Below are positions 8,099-15,811 of a stretch of DNA of 44,349 bases, piece by piece (the stretch's first letter is position 1; each line of letters begins with the position of its first letter). Location: assembly GCA_958421655.1 (NCBI GenBank), contig CATZMG010000007.1, positions 1 through 44,349 of the forward strand, in the 5' to 3' direction. The position numbers were made by a program, and so were the translations under genes. The notes under the pieces are model-generated. The model saw nothing but the letters and a program-made list of their open reading frames with translations, had not been told where the DNA came from and made no database searches. The stretch comes from an uncultured Collinsella sp. GTDB lineage: Bacteria > Actinomycetota > Coriobacteriia > Coriobacteriales > Coriobacteriaceae.

Positions 8099-8192
8099 GG
8101 CTACTCCTCGATCTGAGCGAAACACGGCAGGCGCCGTATATACGGTTAATACACAAAACCCGGGTCTCTTACGAGGCCCGGGCGTTCAATTT

Positions 8193-8269
8193 TGGTAGCC
8201 CGTACCAGATTCGAACTGGTGATCTCCGCCTTGAGAGGGCGGCGTCCTAAACCGCTAGACGAACGGGCC
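8193..8269 (-). tRNA. tRNA-Glu (anticodon CTC)
   Basis: A complete cloverleaf on the minus strand. The anticodon stem CCGCC/GGCGG encloses loop CTCTCAA with anticodon CTC (positions 8235-8233). The T arm contains GTTCGAATC and the D arm CTAGCGGTTTAGG. The acceptor stem ends in an encoded CCA (8195-8193). It reads GAG glutamate codons. It lies 17 bases from tRNA-Gln in the same transcript. Confidence 0.95.
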
Positions 8270-8286
8270 ATATGTAGCAAATGCAA

Positions 8287-8360
8287 TGGCTGGGATGGAG
8301 GGAGTCGAACCCCCATTGACGGAACCAGAATCCGCTGTCCTGCCATTAGACGACATCCCA
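8287..8360 (-). tRNA. tRNA-Gln (anticodon CTG)
   Basis: The minus-strand cloverleaf starts TGGGATG and pairs with CATCCCA; the discriminator is G and CCA is encoded. Anticodon stem GCGGA/TCCGT with loop TTCTGGT gives anticodon CTG, reading CAG. T arm GGTTCGACTC. It is first in the tRNA-Gln/tRNA-Glu pair. Confidence 0.95.
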
Positions 8361-8404
8361 ATGACTGCATCGCTGCGCTCGGCTGTGCCTTTGCGCAAGA
8401 AAGA

Positions 8405-8433
8405 AATATACGGGAAGTCTCGCCGTGACGCAA
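8405..8433 (-). promoter_or_regulatory. Promoter of the tRNA-Gln/tRNA-Glu unit
   Basis: Minus strand: TTGCGT (8433-8428), 17-base spacer, TATATT (8410-8405), 44 bases before the tRNA-Gln 5' end. Spacing and hexamers fit a housekeeping promoter. Confidence 0.65.
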
Positions 8434-8636
8434 GCCCCAATTTTGACTTTTTTGAAATTCAGTCAAATTGGCCTAATTTAGTCCAACCCGTGAAGGACCT
8501 GTGAAGCCAACCGCTGTACACGAAGGGCAAAACGCCGCGAGCGGTAGCCGTCAACCGTTGGCAGATTCTACCGCGAAAACGATAGCACCAGGCAACACAA
8601 TCGAAGTATCAATGATCACGTAGATATCGAGGCGCC

Positions 8637-9047
8637 ATGGACGAAGAGCTTGATTACCTATGGGAGACCCTGGGCCTCGAGATCACTGCCGACCTTTGGC
8701 CCGAACGGGACAAAATCCATCCCACACTGCGCCCCGCCATTACTGTGGTGCAGGCAAAATACCGCCGTGCATCCTTTTTGATCATGCGGATGTCATGGCA
8801 CGCGGGACTCCCCGACCTTAAGCGAATCCAGGCAAGCCTCGTCGAGTTGTCCGGTATGCCGACCGTCATATCCGAGACGCACCTGGAGCAGCGCCAGCGC
8901 GAGCGACTGCAACAGCAGCGGATTCCCTTTATCTGCCCCGGCGTCCAGGCATATCTGCCCTTTATGGACGAGGAGTACTGGAGCGGCAAGCCCAACAAAC
9001 ACGTAAAGGTCTACGATCCGCACGAATGGGCACAGCTGGCGGACTGA
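8637..9047 (+). CDS. Hypothetical protein, possibly a truncated MarR-like regulator
   Basis: A 136-residue protein starting MDEELDYLWETLGLEITADLW. The middle part (ETHLEQRQRERLQQQRIPFICPGVQAYLPFMDEEYW) resembles the N-terminal domain of some larger predicted MarR-type proteins in which a winged-helix domain follows; here the protein ends before any such domain. That likeness is from memory and uncertain. The start ATG has a modest GAGG before it. Directly downstream is the 62-bp-period palindrome array. It is isolated on the plus strand between minus-strand tRNAs and the ArsC-like gene. Confidence 0.6.
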   Translation: MDEELDYLWETLGLEITADLWPERDKIHPTLRPAITVVQAKYRRASFLIMRMSWHAGLPDLKRIQASLVELSGMPTVISETHLEQRQRERLQQQRIPFICPGVQAYLPFMDEEYWSGKPNKHVKVYDPHEWAQLAD

Positions 9048-9066
9048 CTGGGGCAGGCCCGCCGGC

Positions 9067-9236
9067 GGAAAGTGCGTCCCAGATTTCAAGCTCAAACTGG
9101 TCCCCACTTTCCCGTCGAGCCCTCAACCGGAAACCGTGTCCCACAATCGAAGCTCAGAATGGGACGTGCTTTCCGCAACCGGCCACTTTGGGAAAGCGCG
9201 TCCCATTCTGGAAGCGAATTCCGGGTCGCACTTTCC
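9067..9236. repeat. Array of three 46-bp palindromes with exact 62-bp period
   Basis: Units at 9067-9112, 9129-9174 and 9191-9236 are each 46 bases, each begins GGAAA and ends TTTCC, and each is internally palindromic (GGAAAGTGCGTCCCA-type arm against TGGGACGTGCTTTCC-type arm). The two 16-base spacers differ. Units are diverged copies rather than identical. It fills the gap between the hypothetical gene and the convergent ArsC-like gene. Confidence 0.85.
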
Positions 9237-9243
9237 GCAGCCG

Positions 9244-9603
9244 CTACAGCAACGCCTCGGCCCAAGCCGATTCCCTAAAGCCTGGAATCACAAAGTCGTC
9301 GCCCACCAGCAGCGGACGCTTGACCAGCATGCCGTCGGTCGCCAGCAGCTCGTAGCACTCCCGATCCGTCATGCCCGCATCCAGACGCGCCTTCAGGCCC
9401 AGCTCTCGATATTTCATGCCCGACGAATTAAAGAAGCGCCGCACCGGCAGCCCCGAACGAGCAATCCAGGTCGCAAGCTCATCAGCCGTGGGATTGTCCA
9501 AAACGATATCGCGGTCGATGTACTCTACCCCATGTTCGTCCAGCCATGCCTTGGCCTTCTTACAGGTCGAGCACTTGGAATATTCAACAAACAGTACGGT
9601 CAT
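9244..9603 (-). CDS. ArsC/Spx-family thioredoxin-fold protein
   Basis: A 119-residue protein with the ArsC/Spx/YffB fold. The N-terminal redox motif is CSTC at residues 11-14 (EYSKCSTCKKAKAWLDEHG), followed by family segments FNSSGMKYRELGL and the C-terminal KRPLLVGDDFVIPGF. Members include glutaredoxin-dependent arsenate reductases and the Spx/MgsR stress regulators. No arsenic genes are nearby, so an arsenate role is not supported. The start at 9603 follows GGAGG. A TACAAT -10-like element lies at 9679-9674. Confidence 0.88.
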   Translation of the reverse strand: MTVLFVEYSKCSTCKKAKAWLDEHGVEYIDRDIVLDNPTADELATWIARSGLPVRRFFNSSGMKYRELGLKARLDAGMTDRECYELLATDGMLVKRPLLVGDDFVIPGFRESAWAEALL

Positions 9604-9695
9604 GGGAATCCTCCGAATATAGATCGGCCAACGCAGGCACACGCCACACGAGGCGCCTTCGTATGATGGGCCAATTGTAGCCCGCGGGTCACACG

Positions 9696-10748
9696 TTAAA
9701 CGAACCGTACCCCGAATCCGCGTTTGATGAACGGCAGCAGTTCCATTGCCTCGGGCGTGATATGGCCCGCAACGTTCATGCGCTCGTCACCGGGAAGATC
9801 GACCCGCGCAATCTCAAGCTCGCCTTCGTAGCGCCCATATCCGCTATTGCTCACAGCGATCGACCCCGCCTTTCGCGGCAGGCCGGCTCCGGCATCCGTC
9901 GGCACGGAATCCGGCTTAAGCGTCGTACGTGACTCCTGAGACCTAAAGATGAGGACGCTCGAGTCGGGTCGGTCGTGATGAATCTGCCCGCGCACATAGG
10001 CATAACTGAGCTCAAGCTCGCATTGCAGGTCCACGTATCCGGCGGAAACTTGAGCAAACTGCGCCCAGCCCGCATCGGAAAGATCGGGGTCGCCGACCAA
10101 CACAATGTCGCAATCGGCGCCATGTGCAAGCTCAAGCATATTGAGGGCAACCTTTGACGCGCGACCGCGCTGCGCCTCGACCGTCGGCAGTCCCTCGAAT
10201 ACCGGCCCGCGAACGTTAGCATCACCCGGCACAAAAGCCATGATTTCGAATCCAAGCGCCGCAAGACGAAGATTCACCCGAGCAATGTCCTCCAGAGCTA
10301 AACCGGTATAAGGCTTGGGGTAAAAATTGTGGCAGGCGGCAAAACGAGTCACATCGGCACCGGCCTCACGCCACGATGCGATTTCATCAGAACTCACTGT
10401 CGATGCATTGACCACAATGCGAAATACACCGGACAGCTCCGCGACCCGCTGGGCGCTAAAGCCATAGTCCAAACGAAGGTATTCCAACCCCAGATCGCGC
10501 AAGTCCTCGATGCGCTCAAGCCCGAGCAAATCGCACGTGCGAGGCCCCACATCGGCAATGAGCGCAATGCCGCGGGCGGAAAGCAGCGACAGCACATGAC
10601 GGACCTTATCGGCATACGCCGCTCCCCCATCCTCGGGAATATGCAGCGAGGTGAACGCATAGCGCGCACCCGCCGCGGCACCACGCTCAATCGTCCGCTC
10701 AATATCCTGCAGAGGGCTGGAAAGATAAATCGAAATACCCGTTTTCAC
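9696..10748 (-). CDS. mupG: 6-phospho-N-acetylmuramidase (MupG-like, DUF871)
   Basis: A 350-residue cytoplasmic protein of the DUF871/MupG family. MupG hydrolyses MurNAc-6-phosphate-GlcNAc, imported by the PTS, into MurNAc-6P and GlcNAc. The N-terminal TIM-barrel part begins TGISIYLSSPLQDIERTIERGAA; later signatures are NASTVSSDEI, ACHNFYPKPYTGL and FVPGDANVRGPVFEGLPTVE, and a small C-terminal barrel ends at HITPEAMELLPFIKRGFGVRFV. The start is GTG at 10748 after AAAGGAG. It is last in murR-murQ-PTS-mupG, which supports the MupG assignment strongly. A terminator hairpin with T6 lies just before its ribosome site. Confidence 0.9.
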   Translation of the reverse strand: MKTGISIYLSSPLQDIERTIERGAAAGARYAFTSLHIPEDGGAAYADKVRHVLSLLSARGIALIADVGPRTCDLLGLERIEDLRDLGLEYLRLDYGFSAQRVAELSGVFRIVVNASTVSSDEIASWREAGADVTRFAACHNFYPKPYTGLALEDIARVNLRLAALGFEIMAFVPGDANVRGPVFEGLPTVEAQRGRASKVALNMLELAHGADCDIVLVGDPDLSDAGWAQFAQVSAGYVDLQCELELSYAYVRGQIHHDRPDSSVLIFRSQESRTTLKPDSVPTDAGAGLPRKAGSIAVSNSGYGRYEGELEIARVDLPGDERMNVAGHITPEAMELLPFIKRGFGVRFV

Positions 10749-10764
10749 GCTTCAACGCTCCTTT

Positions 10765-10798
10765 AAAAAAGGCCGGCGGAGCAGTTAGCCCCGCCGGC
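10765..10798 (-). terminator. Intrinsic terminator or attenuator between the PTS gene and mupG
   Basis: Minus strand: GCCGGCGG (10798-10791), 11-base loop, CCGCCGGC (10779-10772), C, then T6 (10770-10765). The T tract is followed at once by AAAGGAG of mupG, leaving no room for a separate promoter. mupG expression should therefore depend on read-through. Confidence 0.8.
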
Positions 10799-10865
10799 AC
10801 AACCATAGCATCAAGAAATCTGCCGCGCACCGCGAGCCCCGAGCAACACGGCTCGCGATATCAAA

Positions 10866-12296
10866 CTACTCGCCAAAGAACTCGTTGATCTTCTGCTCGT
10901 CGACGCCAAAGAACCACGTCAGGACAAAGCCGGCGGCATAGGCAAGCAGCATAGCGGCAACGTAGCCGAGCTGCTGGCCAGGAACAACGATCAGTAGGCC
11001 AAACAGACCGGAAACGCCCTGAGAAACCGTGCCGATGTGAAGCAGCGCCGCGAGCGCGCCGCCAAATCCGGCACCCAGGCAGGCCGTCACAAACGGACGA
11101 ACGAGCGGCAGCGTAACAGCATACATCAGAGGCTCGCCCACACCCAGGATTCCAACGGGAATGGACTCTGCGACGTACTTCTTGAGCTTGGCGTTCTTGG
11201 TCTTAAAGTACAGCGCCAAACCGGCACCGACCTGGCCGCCGCCAGCCATCATAAGGATGGGAAGCAGGTAATTGATACCCTTGGTAGCGCCGTCGGGATC
11301 GTTGAGCATAGCGTGGATCGGCGTGAGCGCCTGATGCAGGCCGACGGACACCAGCGGCAAGAAGCCTGCCGACAGGATATAGCCGCCCAGGACGCCCAGT
11401 TTCTCGAAGATAAAGGTCAAAACGCTAAAGATGGCAGTCGTCAGCCATGCGCCAACCGGCTGGATGACGAGCATCAGAGCAAAGGCGCCGATGATGAGCA
11501 CCAGCAGCGGGGACAAGAACGTGTCGAGTGCGTTGGGCATAACCTTGCGAATCTGACGCTCCATCCAGGCAAAAAATGCACCAGCGATGAGAGCCGCGAT
11601 CATGCCACCCGCCGCGGGGTTGTACTGCGCACTGGTGAGCGGCAGCAGAATGGCAGTGGCAGGATCAGCCGCGCCAGGCGCAAGCAGGGGCATGGCACTG
11701 TTGGCGATACACATCATGCCGGCGATGCCGCCCAGCGCAGCGGAGCCACCAAACTCACGTGCCGCGTTATAGCCCACCAAGATGGGCAGATAGGCAAACA
11801 GAGCCCAGCCCATGGAACGAATGCCCTGGTACCACCACTCGCCTGCAAGCGCGCCTGCCGTCGAGACGTTAATGACGTTACAGATACCGTTGATGAGGCC
11901 AGCCGCAATGATGCCGGGAAGCAGGGCGACGAAGACATTGGAAATCTTCTTGAGGAAGGCCTGAACCGGCTTGGACTCGTACTTGGCTTTCTGCGCGGCC
12001 TTGTTTGTGGCCGCAGCGTCAACCACGCTCTCGTCGGCAACGCCTTTCGCAAGGCCGGTGAGCTTGGAGAACTCCTCGAGCACCTTATTCACCTTGCCCG
12101 GACCCAGCACGATCTGCATCGTGTCGTCCTCGACCAGGCCCATCACGCCGTCGAGCACCTTAATACCCTCCGTGTCGACGTTGCCCGTGTCTTTGACGGT
12201 CACGCGCAGGCGCGTCATGCACGCCGCGTTTGCGAGCACGTTGTCTTTACCGCCCAAAAGGTCCAGCAGCTTTTGAGCCAGCTCTTTGTTCGTCAT
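10866..12296 (-). CDS. murP: PTS EIIBC transporter, probably for MurNAc or MurNAc-GlcNAc
   Basis: A 476-residue sugar PTS permease of the glucose/sucrose superfamily with domain order IIB then IIC. The IIB phosphorylation site is Cys26 (NAACMTRLRV). The IIC membrane domain (from about residue 105) contains many hydrophobic helices and the GVGEPLMYAVTLPL motif near residue 390 that lines the sugar site. There is no IIA domain, as in Escherichia coli MurP, so a IIA from elsewhere must serve it. The start ATG at 12296 follows AAGGAGGAG. Its place between murQ and mupG points to MurNAc or its GlcNAc disaccharide as substrate; this is inference from context. Confidence 0.9.
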   Translation of the reverse strand: MTNKELAQKLLDLLGGKDNVLANAACMTRLRVTVKDTGNVDTEGIKVLDGVMGLVEDDTMQIVLGPGKVNKVLEEFSKLTGLAKGVADESVVDAAATNKAAQKAKYESKPVQAFLKKISNVFVALLPGIIAAGLINGICNVINVSTAGALAGEWWYQGIRSMGWALFAYLPILVGYNAAREFGGSAALGGIAGMMCIANSAMPLLAPGAADPATAILLPLTSAQYNPAAGGMIAALIAGAFFAWMERQIRKVMPNALDTFLSPLLVLIIGAFALMLVIQPVGAWLTTAIFSVLTFIFEKLGVLGGYILSAGFLPLVSVGLHQALTPIHAMLNDPDGATKGINYLLPILMMAGGGQVGAGLALYFKTKNAKLKKYVAESIPVGILGVGEPLMYAVTLPLVRPFVTACLGAGFGGALAALLHIGTVSQGVSGLFGLLIVVPGQQLGYVAAMLLAYAAGFVLTWFFGVDEQKINEFFGE

Positions 12297-12353
12297 AACT
12301 CCTCCTTGTATTGGGTATCTCGTCTAGATGTCATATCAGCTCACGCCGTGCAC

Positions 12354-13286
<933 letters not shown>

Positions 13287-13287
13287 C

Positions 13288-14139
13288 TCATCTTTCCTGT
13301 TTCTCGATGTAGTTTTGCTTTATGACATGCGTCGCCCGTTCGTAGTCGCTGGCAACGTAAGCAGCGTACAGGGCATCGACAACCATAAGCTGGGCCATAC
13401 GCGAAGCCATGGCACCGCTGCGGACCAAGGGTTCACTCGCAGCGACGCCGAGCACGGCATCGGCCATGGTGGCAAGCTTGGATGATCCATCTACTTTGGT
13501 AACGGCCACAACGGGACAGTTGTGACGTTGAGCCTCGGCGGTGCAGTCCAGCACCTCTTGCGTCAAGCCCGAGTAGCTAAAGGCGATTGCCATATCGCCC
13601 TCATGCATGTTCTTGGCACATAAGAGCTGATCATGCCAGTCGTCGTACAGATGGCACTCTTTGTCGACACGCATGAGCTTTTGCGCCAGGTCGTGCGCGA
13701 CCAAACGAGAGGCACCAATACCGAACAGATTGACCGCGCGTGCCCGCTTAAGACGGGCCGCGCATCGCTCCAAGACGGTGTAATCGAGCGTTCGCGCCGT
13801 CGCCTCGATTGTGCGCACGTTGCTTTTCATCACCTTCCCCACGATACGTTCGACGCTGTCATCCATGGAGATGTCCTCGAGGGCTATGTCTTTCTTGTCA
13901 CCTAAGAGCGCCAGCTCGGCAATCAGTTCGCGCTGGAACTCCTTGTAGCCCGCAAAACCCAAACGCTTGCAAAAGCGCAAAATGCTCGAGGGCGAGGAGA
14001 ACGTGACATCGGCAAGACCGCGGACGGACAGCCCGACCACCTCGTGCGGATGAGCGCTTACATATGCGATGACATTGCGTTCCGCCGGGCTCGCGCTGAG
14101 CTCACGCTCGCGAAGCCGCAAAAGCAATCCGTTTGCCAT
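13288..14139 (-). CDS. murR: RpiR-family transcriptional regulator of the MurNAc operon
   Basis: A 283-residue regulator with an N-terminal RpiR helix-turn-helix domain (residues 1-75, LSVRGLADVTFSSPSSILRFCKRLGF) and a C-terminal SIS sugar-phosphate domain (RAVNLFGIGASRLVAHDLAQKL). In known systems the MurR repressor senses MurNAc-6P. The start ATG at 14139 follows GGAGG at 8 bases; a GTG nine bases upstream overlaps that site and is less likely. It is the first gene of the operon, so it probably controls its own promoter in 14140-14238. No clear operator was identified. Confidence 0.9.
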   Translation of the reverse strand: MANGLLLRLRERELSASPAERNVIAYVSAHPHEVVGLSVRGLADVTFSSPSSILRFCKRLGFAGYKEFQRELIAELALLGDKKDIALEDISMDDSVERIVGKVMKSNVRTIEATARTLDYTVLERCAARLKRARAVNLFGIGASRLVAHDLAQKLMRVDKECHLYDDWHDQLLCAKNMHEGDMAIAFSYSGLTQEVLDCTAEAQRHNCPVVAVTKVDGSSKLATMADAVLGVAASEPLVRSGAMASRMAQLMVVDALYAAYVASDYERATHVIKQNYIEKQER

Positions 14140-14238
14140 CTCAAACACCTCCGTTGAGAAGAATTAAAGACCAACGAACGATTCGTACCGGATACAAACA
14201 GCTTTTGCGGTACATTGTGCCGCATCGTGGCGCACAAA

Positions 14239-14262
14239 GGGCGAGCGTTCTACCGCTCGCCC
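14239..14262 (-). terminator. Hairpin downstream of the VanZ-like gene
   Basis: GGGCGAGCG (14239-14247) and CGCTCGCCC (14254-14262) form a perfect 9-bp stem with a six-base loop. Only three Ts follow on the minus strand, so termination would be weak or need help. It separates the VanZ-like gene from murR. Confidence 0.5.
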
Positions 14263-14343
14263 CTCAAATCCGACCGCTCGGAAATACGCGCGACACAAAA
14301 TAATTCAACAAGGTCGCATTATCAGAAACGGGTTTGTTACCGG

Positions 14344-14925
14344 CTAGCGCCTCGCATGGGCGCCGATCGGCCGAGTCGCATGGCGCACTAACGCCGCCGC
14401 CAGCAATACCAACAGCATGGCGGTGACATAGCCCGCAGCATCGAATCCTAAATCGATAACGTCGAAATGCCTGCCGGGAACAAAGATCTTATGTACCTGA
14501 TCGCCAACGGAGCAGGCGGCGCAAAAGAGCAATACAGGCACGCAACGGGAGCATACGCTCCACGGACGCCTGGAAAAGCAAACCACGACCACCGAGGCGA
14601 ACAATCCGACGAAGAAAAACTCTACGGTATGGGCAACGCGACGGACGTTTGTGCCCACCCACATGCGAATGGAAGCAAGTCGGCCAGACCGGACATTCGA
14701 GGCAGCCGAATCGGCGCCCCCGGTCATTCCGTTCTCTGTCTGGGCTTCACCCGTGGCATCGGCAGCCTGAACGCCCGTAGCCTGACCCTCCACCACACGC
14801 GCGGTGGACTCGCTCAGCAACGACGTCTCCACCGCATTTTGCTCCGTCAGCACCCAGATGCCCGCCAGCGTTGCAACGAACAGAACGATCGCGGTCCATC
14901 CGATTATTTGTTTTACGCGCGCCAA
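14344..14925 (-). CDS. VanZ-like membrane protein
   Basis: A 193-residue membrane protein of the VanZ family, a group linked in some members to glycopeptide or lipoglycopeptide resistance but with unknown biochemistry. The start is TTG at 14925, chosen because AAAGGAGG precedes it by seven bases; an upstream in-frame codon has none. A first helix lies at residues 4-27. It is followed by an Ala/Thr/Gly-rich outside loop and then the VanZ core: RRVAHTVEFFFVGLFAS, CSVGDQVHKIFVPGRHFDVIDLGFDAAGY. The conserved His, Glu, Asp and FVPGR are present. It lies 104 bases after a serine recombinase gene. No van operon is present. Confidence 0.82.
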   Translation of the reverse strand: MARVKQIIGWTAIVLFVATLAGIWVLTEQNAVETSLLSESTARVVEGQATGVQAADATGEAQTENGMTGGADSAASNVRSGRLASIRMWVGTNVRRVAHTVEFFFVGLFASVVVVCFSRRPWSVCSRCVPVLLFCAACSVGDQVHKIFVPGRHFDVIDLGFDAAGYVTAMLLVLLAAALVRHATRPIGAHARR

Positions 14926-15029
14926 GGGCCAACCTCCTTTTTTGAATATCAGCGAGTGTAGCCCCAAATGGCATCGTCACCGTATCAAAATTTGAATCGC
15001 AACAGGAAGCGACAAAGCGACGCAAACCC

Positions 15030-15635
15030 CTACCCCGCCTCGCGCATCCAGCGATCGAACGTCCCCACGCACACGCCCAGGCACTTTGCTGCCTGGCTGC
15101 GGGTAATATCGCCTGCCTCATAGCTATCGCGCACCAGCTCAAACTGAGGAGGGCACGGCTTGCGAGGTCGACCGAAACGAACCCCTCGCGCCCGCGCCGC
15201 TGCAATTCCCTCCGCCTGGCGCCGATGGATATTCTCGCGCTCCACCTGCGCCACGTAGCTCAGCAGTTGCAGCACAATATCGGCAATCAGGGTGTTGGTC
15301 ACATCCGGCGCGCCGCTGGCCCTAGCGCGCGTGTCAAGCAATGGCATGTCCAACACCACAATGGCAACCCCGAGCTCCTTGGTGATGCGTCGCCATTCCT
15401 CAAGAATCTCGGAGTAATTACGACCAAGTCGGTCGATAGAAAGCACCACCAGCACGTCCCCGTCTCCCAGGACGTGCAGCAGCTCGCGATAATGCGGTCG
15501 ATCGAAGTCCTTGCCGCTCGCATGGTCGGCATAAATATTCGCTGAGCCCACGCCATAGGCGCCCAGCGCATCCAGCTGCCGATTCAGATTCTGATCGCGC
15601 GAACTCACCCGCGCATACCCGTACACCGTCGCCAT
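15030..15635 (-). CDS. Small serine recombinase (resolvase/invertase type)
   Basis: A 201-residue site-specific recombinase. The N-terminal catalytic domain has the nucleophile Ser11 in YGYARVSSRDQN, the DRLGRN motif (SIDRLGRNYSEIL) and the long E helix. The C-terminal Hin-like DNA-binding helix-turn-helix is FGRPRKPCPP... DITRSQAAKCLGVCVGTFDRWM. The start ATG at 15635 follows GGGGATGAG. Catalytic residues look intact. No transposase, cointegrate resolution site or invertible segment was recognised next to it. It may be a remnant of a mobile element or a domesticated invertase. A palindromic element lies 20 bases upstream. Confidence 0.92.
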   Translation of the reverse strand: MATVYGYARVSSRDQNLNRQLDALGAYGVGSANIYADHASGKDFDRPHYRELLHVLGDGDVLVVLSIDRLGRNYSEILEEWRRITKELGVAIVVLDMPLLDTRARASGAPDVTNTLIADIVLQLLSYVAQVERENIHRRQAEGIAAARARGVRFGRPRKPCPPQFELVRDSYEAGDITRSQAAKCLGVCVGTFDRWMREAG

Positions 15636-15655
15636 CTCATCCCCGCTTTCTTGTA

Positions 15656-15691
15656 AACCTGCCAAAAGGGACAGGTTTATTTTGGTAGGTT
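15656..15691. repeat. Dispersed palindromic element, family B, copy 1
   Basis: A 36-bp element of three 12-base parts: AACCTGCCAAAA (15656-15667), centre GGGACAGGTTTA, and TTTTGGTAGGTT (15680-15691). The arms are reverse complements with one mismatch. Copy 2 with the same geometry and a near-identical centre is at 27839-27874. It lies between RNase R and the recombinase gene. Confidence 0.8.
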
Positions 15692-15758
15692 TTACCTCCC
15701 AAATAGCAGGAAAGCGGGCGGCCGAGCAGACGGCAAGGTAGCCACGATTCAAATGCGA

Positions 15759-15782
15759 AGGGCGGTCCCGAAAGGCCGCCCT
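15759..15782 (-). terminator. Hairpin downstream of rnr
   Basis: AGGGCGG (15759-15765) and CCGCCCT (15776-15782) pair around a ten-base loop, 30 bases after the rnr stop. There is no T tract on the minus strand, so its role as a terminator is uncertain. Confidence 0.4.
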
Positions 15783-15811
15783 CCGCTCCCCCACCATGAG
15801 TCGGGATTTGG

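Noticed and set aside
9067..9236. CRISPR array
   Set aside because: Three units only, each palindromic and diverged, with 16-base spacers and no cas genes.
14344..14925. Glycopeptide-resistance cluster
   Set aside because: Only a lone VanZ-like gene is present; there is no vanA/H/X or two-component pair, so resistance is not supported.
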